A DNA stretch of 64,000 bases from Leeuwenhoekiella nanhaiensis (GCF_002744755.1 NZ_KZ319297.1:1-64000), one strand, 5' to 3'; shown: positions 35,760 through 45,474, numbered from the stretch's first letter. The notes: generated by a model not told the origin, from the letters alone. Numbers and translations are program-made.

Positions 35760-37664
35760 TTACCTCAAATTGTATGCATAAATGGTTTTGTTATCGGCTT
35801 TGTAATACAGCACACCTCCAAAATCATCTACCTCATACTCCGGTTTTTTGTCTTTAAGCAGAATTTCTTTTTCCACACTCCCGTCAGCTTTGCTCAATTT
35901 TACCAGTCCAACACCGTCATCCAGATTAGAAAGGATAAACTGAGAATCTTCGGTCGCCGCAGAAGCTTTAAAGCGTTTGCTAAGGTATTCAAAGGAAGCT
36001 CCTGCCATCGATGCAAACATATCCTGGGCGCGCTTGGCTTCTTTTCCGGTTTCATTATAACTGTCCAGATTATTCATATCCATCCCATTACGATTTGCTC
36101 CTGCAGAAGCAGCCATGGTCACGGTAAGTGCTGTGGTTGCTACCGCTGTAATACCGCCCATAATTTTACCAAACGTGCTTCGGCCCGGAGATTTATAATA
36201 CTCATGGTACTTTTCGTTTCCGTCAAAGTCAAGTAAGGTCATGTTTTGATCACTCCCTAAGAAAATACCATTATCGCGCACTGCCAGTGTGGTTGGATTT
36301 TCTTTTTCATCAAACTTTACATTCGCCAGAGTTGATACGTCTCCACTCGCTGCGTCTACAGCAAATAACTCATCATCCGCATTGATTAAATACCGGCTGT
36401 GTGCCTCATCAAAAGCCGAAGTAACACTCTCGGCCTTCTTGAATTTTAAAGGTTTATTCCAAATAGATTCTCCGGTTTTGAGATCTACAATATTGGCATC
36501 TTCTGAGGTAATGTAGATCAATCCCTTCGGAGTTTCGGCCATGATCTGAATATTCTCTCCGGTTTTGAGCGGCTTTTTGAACAATGGAGTCCCGTCAAAA
36601 GCGACTTTATTGATTCCACCTTCATAAATACCGAATAGAATCCCATCTTCCATCACATAGAAATGCTGCACAAAACCACCGGTTTTAGGTGCTTTGTCCC
36701 AAAGATCCTCACCATTAGCTGCGCTCAGCAGATTGATTTTTGACTCAGACCGACCGGCAAGCACACTTTTTCCGGAAGTATCTTTATCACTCACTACAAT
36801 CAGACCCTGGGGTACAATTTGAAAATTGCTCACCACCCCGTCAACTTTTACCTTGTCTCCCCAGGCTTCACCGCCATCAGGCTTCACTTTTATGATTTCG
36901 GTTTTACTCCCGGTGTCGTTTACGTCAAAAGCATAAATTTCTTTCTCGTCTGCGCTTGAGGTCATCCAGTTCACATCTTTTACGTCATTTTCCCAAAGCG
37001 TTTGCCCCGAATGACTTTTCGCATAAATACCCTGAGTCGTAGGCACCAATAGTTTGTCTTTTAATAATAAAGGCGTCCCCGTTACAGCAAAATATTTAGC
37101 TGTTGTTTTACCCGGCTCGTTCAGGAAAAAGGAATAATCGAGATTACCGGTAATGAGATCATAAACAGCCAGTTTAGCTGTGTTCTTTTCAGCCATCGAA
37201 CCTTCTTTTTGAAGTCCGCTGATGACGAGCTTGTTATCGGGCATAATCACATCTGCTGTTTGAACGGTCTTCCAGCCTTTACTTTCGGTAGTGAAAATCA
37301 CTTTACCTGAAATGTAATCAATGACCGCTTTTTTGCTCGATAAAGCCGACAAAGCTTTAAGACCCCCAACGCCTCCCTGGTCTACGATAAGATAAGGTGA
37401 AGCAGGAATATACGTCACCTCTTCAGGCTTTACGCTACCGTAATCGGTAAACTTAAATACCAGCTCGTTAGAACCCGGCTTAATACCCACGAGACCATCA
37501 CTGGTTGAGACGACCATCGTTCCGGCCAAAGTCAGAGTCATGTCGTTAATGTTTCCGCCTACATCGTAGGTATAATCTGGAGTTTCAGCTTTTTGAGCGA
37601 AAAGGCCTCCGGTAAAAAGCAAAAAGCATACGATGCTGCTTAAATGGTGTAATTGAATTTTCAT
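35760..37664 (-). CDS. Secreted PQQ-like beta-propeller protein
   Basis: About 634 residues. Signal peptide MKIQLHHLSSIVCFLLFTGGLFA, then a long run of PQQ/WD-like blades (LAGTMVVSTSDGLVGIKPG, GIYAKSHSGQTLWENDVKD, EDANIVDLKTGESIWNKPL, DDELFAVDAASGDVSTL). Near 510-560 a GKIMGGITAVATTALTVTMA helix breaks the propeller, possibly a membrane or flexible insert. Start at ATG 37664; the upstream in-frame ATG at 37697 adds a polar leader. A palindromic site lies about 65 bases upstream and is shared with the lipoprotein gene at 38428. No function is known. Confidence 0.78.
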   Translation of the reverse strand: MKIQLHHLSSIVCFLLFTGGLFAQKAETPDYTYDVGGNINDMTLTLAGTMVVSTSDGLVGIKPGSNELVFKFTDYGSVKPEEVTYIPASPYLIVDQGGVGGLKALSALSSKKAVIDYISGKVIFTTESKGWKTVQTADVIMPDNKLVISGLQKEGSMAEKNTAKLAVYDLITGNLDYSFFLNEPGKTTAKYFAVTGTPLLLKDKLLVPTTQGIYAKSHSGQTLWENDVKDVNWMTSSADEKEIYAFDVNDTGSKTEIIKVKPDGGEAWGDKVKVDGVVSNFQIVPQGLIVVSDKDTSGKSVLAGRSESKINLLSAANGEDLWDKAPKTGGFVQHFYVMEDGILFGIYEGGINKVAFDGTPLFKKPLKTGENIQIMAETPKGLIYITSEDANIVDLKTGESIWNKPLKFKKAESVTSAFDEAHSRYLINADDELFAVDAASGDVSTLANVKFDEKENPTTLAVRDNGIFLGSDQNMTLLDFDGNEKYHEYYKSPGRSTFGKIMGGITAVATTALTVTMAASAGANRNGMDMNNLDSYNETGKEAKRAQDMFASMAGASFEYLSKRFKASAATEDSQFILSNLDDGVGLVKLSKADGSVEKEILLKDKKPEYEVDDFGGVLYYKADNKTIYAYNLR

Positions 37665-37725
37665 AAGTCTTCGGTTTATAAAGTTTTTACACTCCAAAAG
37701 TCCCTGAAAATCAACCGCTAATCAA

Positions 37726-37744
37726 TAGGGCAATTGCCGTATAT
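37726..37744. promoter_or_regulatory. Palindromic site TACGGCAATTGCC, copy 1
   Basis: On the minus strand, ATATACGGCAATTGCCCTAT then TGATT. The core GGCAATTGCC is a perfect 10-bp palindrome, extended by TA on each side. It is about 65 bases before the ATG of the propeller gene (37664). Copy 2 lies at 38483-38501 with an almost identical flank, suggesting one activator controlling both genes. Confidence 0.5.
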
Positions 37745-37915
37745 TTTGACGTAGGACAAGAGAAAACAAGAGCTGAGGCTCGAGATAAAACAGTACTGAA
37801 GTACCTATTTTTAAAAATATTGTCTGCCCTAAAAGTAATAAAGCCGAAAACAGAATTGCTCCTGCTTCCGGCTTCGTGTAAAAACCTCAACACTTGAGAT
37901 TTTCGATAGTAATAC

Positions 37916-38428
37916 TTACTTAATTTTTACGTTGAAATCGCCTTCGCTCACCACCACCTTTTTGGTGGTATCACTGGTAAGATACCCCGTAAAACTGAAG
38001 GTTCCCTTAACGCTTTCACCTTTGGTATACTCCGCGATTTTAATCTCGCCGTTAGATGATGCGCCCGTCGCAGTAGAAAAAATCTGAGCGCTCATAAAAT
38101 CAGATTTGTCTTTAAGATAGGTGTAAGTGCCCAGGCTTGCCGCATTCAGGTTGTAAGTCCCAACGCCTTCAAAACCAATAATGGTTATCTGAATGTTTTC
38201 AGAATCTGCACTACCGCCGCTAATGGTAATGATTTCGATATTGGCGGAAGAACTCTCCTGAGCAGTAGTCGCAGCAGGCATAGACTTGTAGGCCTTACCA
38301 TCTACTTTTGCGGTAAGATTGCCTTCACCGGAAGCGCTGTCGCCCCCGTCATCATCTGTAGAGCAGGACGTAAGACTTAGGGAAAGACCCAGAAAAAAAA
38401 TGGATGTGAATTTGATAATTGTGTTCAT
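37916..38428 (-). CDS. Small lipoprotein, DUF6252-like
   Basis: A 170-residue lipoprotein with lipobox at Cys22 (GLSLSLTSCSTDDDGG) and an acidic, low-complexity linker. The mature part begins NLTAKVDGKAYKSMP, the typical opening of small Bacteroidota lipoproteins such as DUF6252, and consists of beta strands up to VVVSEGDFNVKIK. Preceded 58 bases upstream by the palindrome TACGGCAATTGCC shared with the propeller gene, so both may belong to one regulon. Function unknown. Confidence 0.7.
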   Translation of the reverse strand: MNTIIKFTSIFFLGLSLSLTSCSTDDDGGDSASGEGNLTAKVDGKAYKSMPAATTAQESSSANIEIITISGGSADSENIQITIIGFEGVGTYNLNAASLGTYTYLKDKSDFMSAQIFSTATGASSNGEIKIAEYTKGESVKGTFSFTGYLTSDTTKKVVVSEGDFNVKIK

Positions 38429-38482
38429 GGTTTTGGTTTTTGATTACAAGACAAATCTCCTGTTAATCAAAACACGAATCCA

Positions 38483-38501
38483 TAAGGCAATTGCCGTATT
38501 T
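38483..38501. promoter_or_regulatory. Palindromic site TACGGCAATTGCC, copy 2
   Basis: On the minus strand, AAATACGGCAATTGCCTTAT then GGATT, matching copy 1 at 21 of 25 positions. It lies about 58 bases upstream of the lipoprotein ATG (38428) and touches the end of the GSCFA gene (stop at 38500). Confidence 0.5.
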
Positions 38502-39447
38502 AGAATTGAATATGAGGGATTTCCCGCTGCAGCCGGGCTATTTTTTGCTGCAGTTTTTTAAGGAATTGCTGATGCTGATCTGAATTTGGGTTAAAAGGCC
38601 TGTGCTCTAAACCACGCTGAATTTCTTCAACCTGCTTTTTTAATTCTTTAGCCTGCGGCGAAAGGTAAACCGACTCAAAAGCTTCCCAGATGTAATCAAC
38701 AGCAATAGCGTTAGGATGTATGAGGTCGCGGTCGTAGAAGCGGTAATCGCGTAGCTCGTCCATTACAATTTCATAGGCCGGAAAGTAAAAAGCACGATCA
38801 CTCCGCTCTACCAAAGCGTGTGTCGCGGCAATAAGATGCGCTTTACTGCGCTGGTTTTCGACAAAACCATCTTTAATATGGCGCACGGGAGAAACGGTTA
38901 AAGTTACCGAAGCATTGAAATTAAGATTTGCAACAGCTGCTAACATCCGGCTTATCGCCGCTTCAATATCTACCACCGAAGCCAGTTCTTTCTTATACTC
39001 CCGCTGTGGGATTTTATGGCAATTGGCTACGATCTTATTTTGAGTTTTATGGCGATATCCCCAGGCTGTGCCCAGCGTGATAAAGATATGCGTGGCTTTT
39101 TGGAGTTGGTAGTGGGCATCAGCCAGGGCTGTATTAAGCTGCTCTATCGCAGCTTTTGCCGAAGTTGCACTCAATTTAGAGTGCGCATCAAACGAGACAA
39201 AACTTCCGTTTACTTCTTCAAAATCACTTTCTTTAAATTCTCTTTGCTCAGCCACCTGCTCAAAAAACCGGGCAATAGCTTCCGGGTGAAAGAAAATCCC
39301 AAACGGATTTACGCTATTCCTAAACTTATAATATTCGAATTTCGCCCCAATATTTTCAACAAAACAACTGCCCACGAGCATAATCTGCGAATCGTAATCT
39401 ATAGGATTAGCGGCAGGTTGAAGCGGGATTTTGGTTTGGAGTTGCAA
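38500..39447 (-). CDS. GSCFA domain protein
   Basis: A 315-residue protein with the eponymous motif LVGSCFVENIGAKFEYYKFR, then NPFGIFFHPEAI, and downstream FITLGTAWGYRHKT and LTVSPVRHIKDGFVENQRSK. C-terminal DLIHPNAIAVDYIWEAF carries the His and Asp of an SGNH-hydrolase-like active site. GSCFA proteins resemble SGNH/GDSL esterases; the substrate is unknown. It has a normal length, and no signal peptide is evident. Confidence 0.93.
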   Translation of the reverse strand: MQLQTKIPLQPAANPIDYDSQIMLVGSCFVENIGAKFEYYKFRNSVNPFGIFFHPEAIARFFEQVAEQREFKESDFEEVNGSFVSFDAHSKLSATSAKAAIEQLNTALADAHYQLQKATHIFITLGTAWGYRHKTQNKIVANCHKIPQREYKKELASVVDIEAAISRMLAAVANLNFNASVTLTVSPVRHIKDGFVENQRSKAHLIAATHALVERSDRAFYFPAYEIVMDELRDYRFYDRDLIHPNAIAVDYIWEAFESVYLSPQAKELKKQVEEIQRGLEHRPFNPNSDQHQQFLKKLQQKIARLQREIPHIQF

Positions 39448-39474
39448 AAGTTATTGTTTTTGTTATTTCAAAAA

Positions 39475-39529
39475 ATGCGCGATACAGTCATCTTAGTATA
39501 TGGGTCTCGACTGCGCTCGACCTGACAAC
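39475..39529. repeat. REP-like intergenic repeat, left copy
   Basis: ATGCGCGATACAGTC followed by GTCTCGACTGCGCTCGACCT and GACA. The TCTCGACTGCGCTCGA core is close to a palindrome. The same arrangement (GTGCGATACAATCG, then GTCTCGACTGCACTTCGAC, then GCTCGACCTGACA) recurs at 40100-40181, in the same order and orientation. This type of TCGA-rich repeat is, as I recall, abundant between genes in Flavobacteriaceae. Confidence 0.6.
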
Positions 39530-39564
39530 GGCGATATTTTATTGTTATTCCTATTTGTGATTTT

Positions 39565-39984
39565 TTATTTCGTATTTCTCAACTCGGCTGATTTACTAAT
39601 TCCATTTTTTATAGCCCAACCAAAATTCATTAAAAAAACCAAGGCTGAAAAAAACAATAGAGTCAGGACGATACCTGAACTCAGGGATAAAATCGCTTCT
39701 ACTATAAAAATCAGGAAAATAGATATCAAATGAATTATTGAAAGAATCTTATTCGTAGAATATCTCAATAAGCTTAGAACCCCATACCCTAAAAACACTG
39801 TTATCCAGAGAAAAGGCTTAGTAATTATGATCCAATACTTAAAATCGAATGACCAACCTATGGTTCTATTGTAAGATGTGATTTCATTCGATCCAAATAT
39901 CATTATCTTCATAAGAATAATAAGTATTTGTGAAATCAAAAACAGAACAAACATTCTTTTTTGCACTATACGATCAATTGTCAC
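39565..39984 (-). CDS. AT-rich four-helix membrane protein of unknown function
   Basis: A 139-residue hydrophobic protein with four helices (FVLFLISQILIILMKIMIFG, WIIITKPFLWITVFLGYGVL, IIHLISIFLIFIVEAILSL, IVLTLLFFSALVFLMNFGW). Codons are clearly AT-richer than in neighbouring genes. It lies between two copies of the same intergenic repeat, suggesting acquired DNA. Not recognised. Confidence 0.5.
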   Translation of the reverse strand: MTIDRIVQKRMFVLFLISQILIILMKIMIFGSNEITSYNRTIGWSFDFKYWIIITKPFLWITVFLGYGVLSLLRYSTNKILSIIHLISIFLIFIVEAILSLSSGIVLTLLFFSALVFLMNFGWAIKNGISKSAELRNTK

Positions 39985-40099
39985 TTCTTTTGTTTTATCA
40001 GAACCAATTCACTTTTAAGGTGTTTTATTGATTGCAGATTTTTATTTAGTCCTTGTGAGGTTAAATGATATACCGTTTTCCTTAAAAAATACTAGAAAC

Positions 40100-40181
40100 A
40101 ATGTGCGATACAATCGCGCAAGAGCGGATGAGTCTCGACTGCACTTCGACGAGCTCAGTGTGACACGCTCGACCTGACAAG
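40100..40181. repeat. REP-like intergenic repeat, right copy
   Basis: Longer copy of the 39475 repeat: GTGCGATACAATCG, then GTCTCGACTGCACTTCGACG, GAGCTCAGTGTGACAC, and GCTCGACCTGACAA. The extra central part holds GAGCTC. The pair brackets the membrane protein gene at 39565. Function unknown; possible transposase-mobilised elements. Confidence 0.6.
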
Positions 40182-40236
40182 ATTGGGTTATTTAAATATC
40201 CTGAAATAAAAATCAAATTGCTGGATAGTAGGCAGT

Positions 40237-40674
40237 TTATTTATTTTTTATCAGATCCCTTGCATTTTTTATTCCGCAACCAATTACAAAAATTCGAGTT
40301 CTTAAATCTTTCAAGCCACCATAAGGAATTTTATCAGTCCAAAACTCTATTCGACGTTTTTTGAGTTCACCTAATATCTTCTCGACTATTTGCTCAGATG
40401 AATACATTCCAATGTAGTGCCTGTTTGCGTGTTTATCTGCTTTAATCTCTTCACAAGCATACTGAACAGCTTCTTTTTCAGTATTGAAGTATTTCAAAAT
40501 ACTCTTGTTACCTCGCTCTGTATAATACCACTGATAAAGTCCTCCAATATTTTCAAGTCCACGACCTTCAATAATAGAATTGCCATTTATACTGTAATTA
40601 TCCTTTGAATAACAATTTTCTTTTAGCCACAGTTCTAATTCTAGAACTGTATTGATCTCAGGTTCATTCACCAT
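40237..40674 (-). CDS. AT-rich hypothetical soluble protein
   Basis: A 145-residue protein with no signal or membrane helix. A central block, GRGLENIGGLYQWYYTERG followed by KSILKYFNTEKEAVQYACE, then RRIEFWTDKIPYGGLKDLR, looks like a compact domain. Size, AT-rich composition and isolated position fit accessory genes such as polymorphic-toxin immunity proteins, but I do not recognise a family and no toxin lies nearby. Confidence 0.5.
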   Translation of the reverse strand: MVNEPEINTVLELELWLKENCYSKDNYSINGNSIIEGRGLENIGGLYQWYYTERGNKSILKYFNTEKEAVQYACEEIKADKHANRHYIGMYSSEQIVEKILGELKKRRIEFWTDKIPYGGLKDLRTRIFVIGCGIKNARDLIKNK

Positions 40675-40717
40675 TTGAATCTAGTTTAACAACTAACGTA
40701 ACAATGAAATCAAAGCA

Positions 40718-43330
40718 TTAAACCAGATACTTCTTCACTGCATCTAGTGCGGCAACAATTCCATCGGGATTTTTTCCGCCGGCGGTAGCAAAAAACGGCT
40801 GGCCTCCGCCACCTCCCTGAATGTATTTACCCAGTTCGCGTACAATGGTACCCGCATTTAAGTCTTTCGCTTTAGCTAAATCCTTATCAATATAACAACT
40901 TAACAAAGCCTTACCGCCCTGACGGGAAGCCAGTACCAAAAAGAGATTTTCAACCTCACCTCCTAACTGAAAAGACAAATCTTTGATGCCGTTTGCATCC
41001 AGATCCACCTCACGGGCAAGAAACTGAATTCCGTTGATTTCTTCCAGATCTGCTTTGAGTTCGCCTTTTACATTTTTGGCTTTCTCAGCCAATAACGACT
41101 CGAGCTGCTTTTTGAGTTCGTTGTTTTCTTCCTGTAGGTTTTCAATGGCTTTTGCAGGTTCTTTCGTATTGTTAAGCAGGCCACGAACAGATTCAAGCGT
41201 TTCGTCCTGTTCTTCAAAATACTGCATCACCGCGTCGCCGGTTATCGCTTCAATACGACGAATTCCCGAAGCAACCGCTCCCTCAGATTTAATTTTAAAA
41301 TACCAGATATCACCGGTATTGTCTGCGTGGGTACCGCCACACAACTCCATCGACTTGCCAAAACGTATGGTACGCACCGCATCCCCGTATTTTTCACCAA
41401 ATAGCGCAATCGCCCCCTCAGCAATTGCCTGATCGTACGGAATACCGCGCTGCTCCTCAAGTGGCAACTGCTCCTGAATACGGGCATTTACAAACTGCTC
41501 TACTTCTTTCAATTCTTCAGGCGTTACTTTTGAGAAGTGCGAAAAGTCAAAGCGCAAATAACCGCTGTGCACCATAGAACCTTTTTGCTCAACGTGAGTT
41601 CCTAAAACGGCGCGCAGGGCCTGATGCAACAAGTGTGTCGCGGTATGGTTTGCCTGCGTACGGTTCCGTTGCCTCGCATCTACCACCGCGGTAAAGGTTT
41701 CTTCTAAATTCTTCGGAAGGTTTTTAGCCAGGTGAATAATCAGGTTATTTTCTTTTTTGGTATCGGTGATGTAGATCACATCACCATTTGGCGCTTCGAG
41801 ATAGCCTTTATCGCCCACCTGACCGCCACCTTCTGCGTAAAACGGAGTCAGATTAAAAACGAGTTGATACTGATCGCCTTCTTTTTTGGTATTTATTTTT
41901 CGGTAGCGGGTAATGCGCACGGGCGTTTGGAGCGTGTCGTAACCCACAAATTCTTCTTCGGCATCATCCTCGAGTACCGTCCAGTCCCCGGCTTCAATTT
42001 TTCCGGCAGCACGCGAACGGTCTTTTTGTTTTTGCAATTCGGCCTGAAATCCTTTTTCGTCGAGGCTGTACCCCTTTTCGCCCAAAATCAAAGCGGTCAA
42101 ATCTATAGGAAAACCATAGGTGTCGTACAGCTCAAAAGCTTTGGTACCCGACACTTCTTTGCCTTCCGTTTCTGCAATAATGGAATCAAGCAAAATCAAG
42201 CCCTGATCCAAAGTTCGCAGGAAGCTCTGTTCCTCTTCCTTGATGACGTTATAAATGAGGTTTTGTTGTTTTTTAAGTTCGGGGAACGCTTTGCCCATCT
42301 CATCAACCAGCACGCCTATCAACTTGTAAATAAAAGGCTCTTTGGTGTCCAAAAAGGTAAACCCGTAACGTACCGCGCGTCGTAAAATACGGCGTACCAC
42401 ATACCCGGCGCCGGTGTTGCTGGGCAACTGTCCGTCTGCAATGGAGAAAGCAACGGCGCGCACGTGATCTGCAATCACCCGAATGGCGATATCGGTTTCT
42501 TCTTTACTTCCGTATTTAGAATTGGTGATGGTCTCAATCTCGCGGATAAGCGGTGTAAACACATCAGTATCATAATTTGATTTTTTGCCCTGTAGCGCCA
42601 TACAGAGACGCTCAAAGCCCATCCCAGTATCAATATGTTTTGCGGGTAGATTTTCAAGCGACCCGTTTGCTTTTCGGTTGTACTGAATGAAAACCAGGTT
42701 CCAGATCTCAACCACCTGAGGATGGTCTGCATTGACCAGTTGAGCTCCCGGTGTTGTTGCCTTTTCTTCTTCAGAACGCAAATCGACGTGAATTTCAGAA
42801 CAGGGTCCGCAGGGTCCCTGATCGCCCATTTCCCAGAAGTTGTCTTTTTTGTTTCCGTTTAAGATACGGTCTGCAGGCACGTGCTTGCTCCAAATGTCAT
42901 ACGCCTCGGTATCGCGCTCCAGATTTTCACTGCTATCCCCTTCAAAAATGGTAACATACAAGTTATTTTTATCCATTTTGAAGACTTCGGTAAGCAACTC
43001 CCAGGCCCAATCGATGGCTTCCTGCTTAAAGTAATCGCCAAAACTCCAGTTACCCAGCATCTCAAACATCGTGTGATGGTAAGTATCTTTACCCACTTCT
43101 TCCAGATCGTTATGCTTTCCGCTAACGCGAAGACATTTTTGTGTATCGGTCACCCGGGTATCTTTGGGCACTCCATTCCCCAAAAAGTATTCTTTAAATT
43201 GATTCATACCGGCGTTTGTAAACATCAGCGTGGGATCGTTTTTGATCACCATAGGTGCTGAAGCGACGATGGAATGGTTTTTGGACTTAAAAAATGAAAG
43301 AAAAGTATCGCGAATTTCCTGGGATTTCAT
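40718..43330 (-). CDS. alaS: Alanyl-tRNA synthetase
   Basis: An 870-residue enzyme charging and proofreading tRNA-Ala. Class II core from [19 protein letters not shown], motif [15 protein letters not shown], and [20 protein letters not shown]. The editing domain has the zinc/editing motifs [12 protein letters not shown] and [14 protein letters not shown]. The C-terminal C-Ala domain ends near [18 protein letters not shown] with [14 protein letters not shown]. Length is normal. A 43-base gap lies between its stop and the accessory gene at 40237-40674. It is divergent from the M23 gene. Confidence 0.98.
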   Translation of the reverse strand: MKSQEIRDTFLSFFKSKNHSIVASAPMVIKNDPTLMFTNAGMNQFKEYFLGNGVPKDTRVTDTQKCLRVSGKHNDLEEVGKDTYHHTMFEMLGNWSFGDYFKQEAIDWAWELLTEVFKMDKNNLYVTIFEGDSSENLERDTEAYDIWSKHVPADRILNGNKKDNFWEMGDQGPCGPCSEIHVDLRSEEEKATTPGAQLVNADHPQVVEIWNLVFIQYNRKANGSLENLPAKHIDTGMGFERLCMALQGKKSNYDTDVFTPLIREIETITNSKYGSKEETDIAIRVIADHVRAVAFSIADGQLPSNTGAGYVVRRILRRAVRYGFTFLDTKEPFIYKLIGVLVDEMGKAFPELKKQQNLIYNVIKEEEQSFLRTLDQGLILLDSIIAETEGKEVSGTKAFELYDTYGFPIDLTALILGEKGYSLDEKGFQAELQKQKDRSRAAGKIEAGDWTVLEDDAEEEFVGYDTLQTPVRITRYRKINTKKEGDQYQLVFNLTPFYAEGGGQVGDKGYLEAPNGDVIYITDTKKENNLIIHLAKNLPKNLEETFTAVVDARQRNRTQANHTATHLLHQALRAVLGTHVEQKGSMVHSGYLRFDFSHFSKVTPEELKEVEQFVNARIQEQLPLEEQRGIPYDQAIAEGAIALFGEKYGDAVRTIRFGKSMELCGGTHADNTGDIWYFKIKSEGAVASGIRRIEAITGDAVMQYFEEQDETLESVRGLLNNTKEPAKAIENLQEENNELKKQLESLLAEKAKNVKGELKADLEEINGIQFLAREVDLDANGIKDLSFQLGGEVENLFLVLASRQGGKALLSCYIDKDLAKAKDLNAGTIVRELGKYIQGGGGGQPFFATAGGKNPDGIVAALDAVKKYLV

Positions 43331-43384
43331 GAGTAAATTTTAGACTGGTTTTTGCCAAAATGAGTTTAACGGCAAACTATTTTT

Positions 43385-43418
43385 TATATTTGTTCGTTAC
43401 CCTTCTGATTCAGGAGGG
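43385..43418 (+). promoter_or_regulatory. Promoter -7 box and leader hairpin of the M23-LemA operon
   Basis: TATATTTG (43385-43392) is a perfect TAnnTTTG -7 box. Eight bases on is CCCTTCTG-ATT-CAGGAGGG (43400-43418), an 8-bp stem with one G-U pair, followed by ATTTTTG. The hairpin would form at the very 5' end of the RNA, with a leader of about 140 bases before the ATG at 43541. It could protect the end or act as an attenuator. Confidence 0.4.
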
Positions 43419-43540
43419 ATTTTTGAGGATTTTAGACTGCTTTCAGCATTAAAAATCTTCCGTTAAATCCTGAGGTTTTACTCAAGATTCACCCACGATT
43501 CGCGGGTTTTCATTAACGCAAAAATAGAATAATTTAAACA

Positions 43541-44518
43541 ATGTCTAAGGTTAAATATTATTACGACAAAGAGACGCTTTCCTATAAAAAGATAGAGAAG
43601 CGCAAGGGTCGTAAACTGGGTTATGTAGCGTTATCTATTGTTGCCTCGTTTCTTGCAGGTTTTATTTTACTAATCATTTATCTCAATATTCCCGATCTGG
43701 AAACGCCCCGCGAAAAAGCACTCGCACGCGAATTGCAAAATATGAAAATGCAATACGGAGTTCTCAATAAAAAACTGGATCAGGTGCAGACCGTTCTGAG
43801 CGAAATCGAAGAACGCGACAACACCATTTACCGGCTTTATTTTGAGGCCAATCCCATTCCTGATGAGCAACGCAAGGCCGGTTTTGGTGGGGTTAACCGC
43901 TACAAAGACCTTGAAGGTTTTGATAACTCTAAAATGATTATTGAAACGAATAAGCGTCTGGACATTTTGACCAAACAACTCGTCGTACAAAGCAAATCGC
44001 TTGACGAAATCGCAGTCTTGGCCGAAGAAAAAGAGAAATTACTGGCCGCAATCCCTGCCATTCAACCGGTGGCTAATGAGAACCTAACCCGTATCGCTTC
44101 GGGTTATGGGTATCGTTCAGACCCGTTTACCAAGGAACGCAAGTTTCACTACGGGATGGATTTCACAGCCCCTCGAGGAACTCCGGTTTATGCGACAGGT
44201 GATGGTGTAGTTGAACGCGCCGATAATAATGCCACGGGATACGGAAATCACATACGTGTAGATCATGGCTATGGCTATGTAAGCCTGTATGCTCACCTGT
44301 ATAAGTACAATGTGAGACCGGGACAAAAAGTGAAACGCGGTGATCTCATAGGTTTTGTGGGCAGTACCGGGCGCTCTGAAGCACCGCATTTGCATTATGA
44401 AATCTTCAAGGATGGTGAGCGCATCAACCCGATAAATTTCTACTACGGAAACCTATCGCCTGAAGAGTTTGACGTAATTTTACAGAAAGCACAACTCGAA
44501 AACCAATCGCTGGATTAA
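43541..44518 (+). CDS. M23-family membrane-anchored peptidoglycan peptidase
   Basis: A 325-residue protein. A basic N-terminus, one membrane helix (LGYVALSIVASFLAGFILLI), a coiled-coil (70-190), then an M23 LytM-type domain at about 190-300: HYGMDFTAPRGTPVYATGDG holds the first zinc ligands, RVDHGYGYVSLYAHL the central His, and APHLHYEIF the last HxH. All metal ligands appear present, so it is probably an active endopeptidase in cell-wall growth, or a division-linked regulator of amidases. First gene of a five-gene rightward operon; stop overlaps the MerR start as TAATG. Confidence 0.95.
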   Translation: MSKVKYYYDKETLSYKKIEKRKGRKLGYVALSIVASFLAGFILLIIYLNIPDLETPREKALARELQNMKMQYGVLNKKLDQVQTVLSEIEERDNTIYRLYFEANPIPDEQRKAGFGGVNRYKDLEGFDNSKMIIETNKRLDILTKQLVVQSKSLDEIAVLAEEKEKLLAAIPAIQPVANENLTRIASGYGYRSDPFTKERKFHYGMDFTAPRGTPVYATGDGVVERADNNATGYGNHIRVDHGYGYVSLYAHLYKYNVRPGQKVKRGDLIGFVGSTGRSEAPHLHYEIFKDGERINPINFYYGNLSPEEFDVILQKAQLENQSLD

Positions 44519-44847
44519 TGCACGTTGACCTGCCCGAAAAATTATACTACAGCATAGGCGAAGTCGCTGATGCCTTTGGCGTTAACACCTCGCTGGTGCG
44601 CTTTTGGGAAAAGGAATTTGATGTATTAAAACCCAAAAAAAACGCGAAAGGCAATCGCAAGTTCACGCCCGAAGACATTAAAAATCTCGAGCTCATTTAC
44701 CATTTGGTCAAAGAACGGGGCTTTACGCTGGAAGGCGCAAAAACGCATTTGAAAGAAAATAAACACCAAACACTCAATAAATTTGATCTCATCCGCAAGC
44801 TGGAAGCCATAAAAGCCCAACTGCAGGATTTAAAAGATCAACTCTAA
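44518..44847 (+). CDS. MerR-family transcription regulator
   Basis: A 109-residue protein made of a MerR winged helix (YYSIGEVADAFGVNTSLVRF then WEKEFDVLKP, KGNRKFTPEDIKNLELIYHL) and a short coiled-coil (ALEAIKAQLQDLKDQL-like tail). No Cys or ligand-binding domain is visible, so it does not look like a metal sensor. Short MerR proteins of this kind often sit with M23 peptidase genes in Flavobacteriaceae. Coupled to both neighbours; probably regulates the operon or its own set. Confidence 0.92.
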   Translation: MHVDLPEKLYYSIGEVADAFGVNTSLVRFWEKEFDVLKPKKNAKGNRKFTPEDIKNLELIYHLVKERGFTLEGAKTHLKENKHQTLNKFDLIRKLEAIKAQLQDLKDQL

Positions 44848-44859
44848 TCAATCAAAATC

Positions 44860-45474
44860 ATGAAAAAAGGAATTATTGCAATTATAGTTGTAGTTATTTT
44901 AGGCTTTATAGGATATTCATTCTTTAAAGGTTTTTACAATACTGCGATCACGCTAAAAGAAGATGCTACCGCGCAATGGGGTAATGTGGAAAGTGCCTAC
45001 CAACGCCGCGCAGACCTGATACCGAATATCGTAAACACAGCAAAAGGCTATGCCGAGTTTGAGCAAAAAACGCTGACTGACGTAATAGAAGCCCGTTCTA
45101 AGGCAACCGGTGTTAATATCGACCCGGCTAACATCACACCCGAGCAGCTGGCGCAGTTTCAACAGGCTCAAAGTGGGGTGAGTTCGGCTTTATCCAGACT
45201 TTTGGTTACCGTAGAGCGTTATCCCGATCTTAAGGCTAATGAGAATTTTAAAGAACTCATCAACGAGCTGGAGCGTACCGAAAACCGCATCAATGTAGAA
45301 CGTAACCGCTACAACGAGGCGATTAGACCTTACAACAAGCACATCAAAACCTTCCCAAATAACATCGTCAACAACTTCATAGGCAACTTTGAAGAAATGG
45401 GTTATTTTGAAGCCAATGACGGCGCCGAAAATGCACCTGAAGTCAACTTCGACTTCAATAACGATGAAGCCTAA
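44860..45474 (+). CDS. LemA family protein
   Basis: A 204-residue protein with a single N-terminal helix (GIIAIIVVVILGFIGYSFF) and the LemA four-helix bundle: ATAQWGNVESAYQRRADLIP near 37-56 is the signature, with NIVNTAKGYAEFEQKTLTD and ELERTENRINVERNRYNEA. Length is normal. LemA proteins form large membrane-linked assemblies and are usually encoded with TPM-domain proteins, as here. Its stop overlaps the next ATG (TAATG). Confidence 0.95.
   Translation: MKKGIIAIIVVVILGFIGYSFFKGFYNTAITLKEDATAQWGNVESAYQRRADLIPNIVNTAKGYAEFEQKTLTDVIEARSKATGVNIDPANITPEQLAQFQQAQSGVSSALSRLLVTVERYPDLKANENFKELINELERTENRINVERNRYNEAIRPYNKHIKTFPNNIVNNFIGNFEEMGYFEANDGAENAPEVNFDFNNDEA

Noticed and set aside
37711-37893. 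Short leftward frame of 60 residues (MLRFLHEAGSRSN...).
   Set aside because: No family features; it contains the palindromic site and lies in a promoter region, so it is probably not coding.
40417-40608. Plus-strand frame in the accessory region.
   Set aside because: Antisense shadow of the 40237-40674 gene, with no start region or family pattern.
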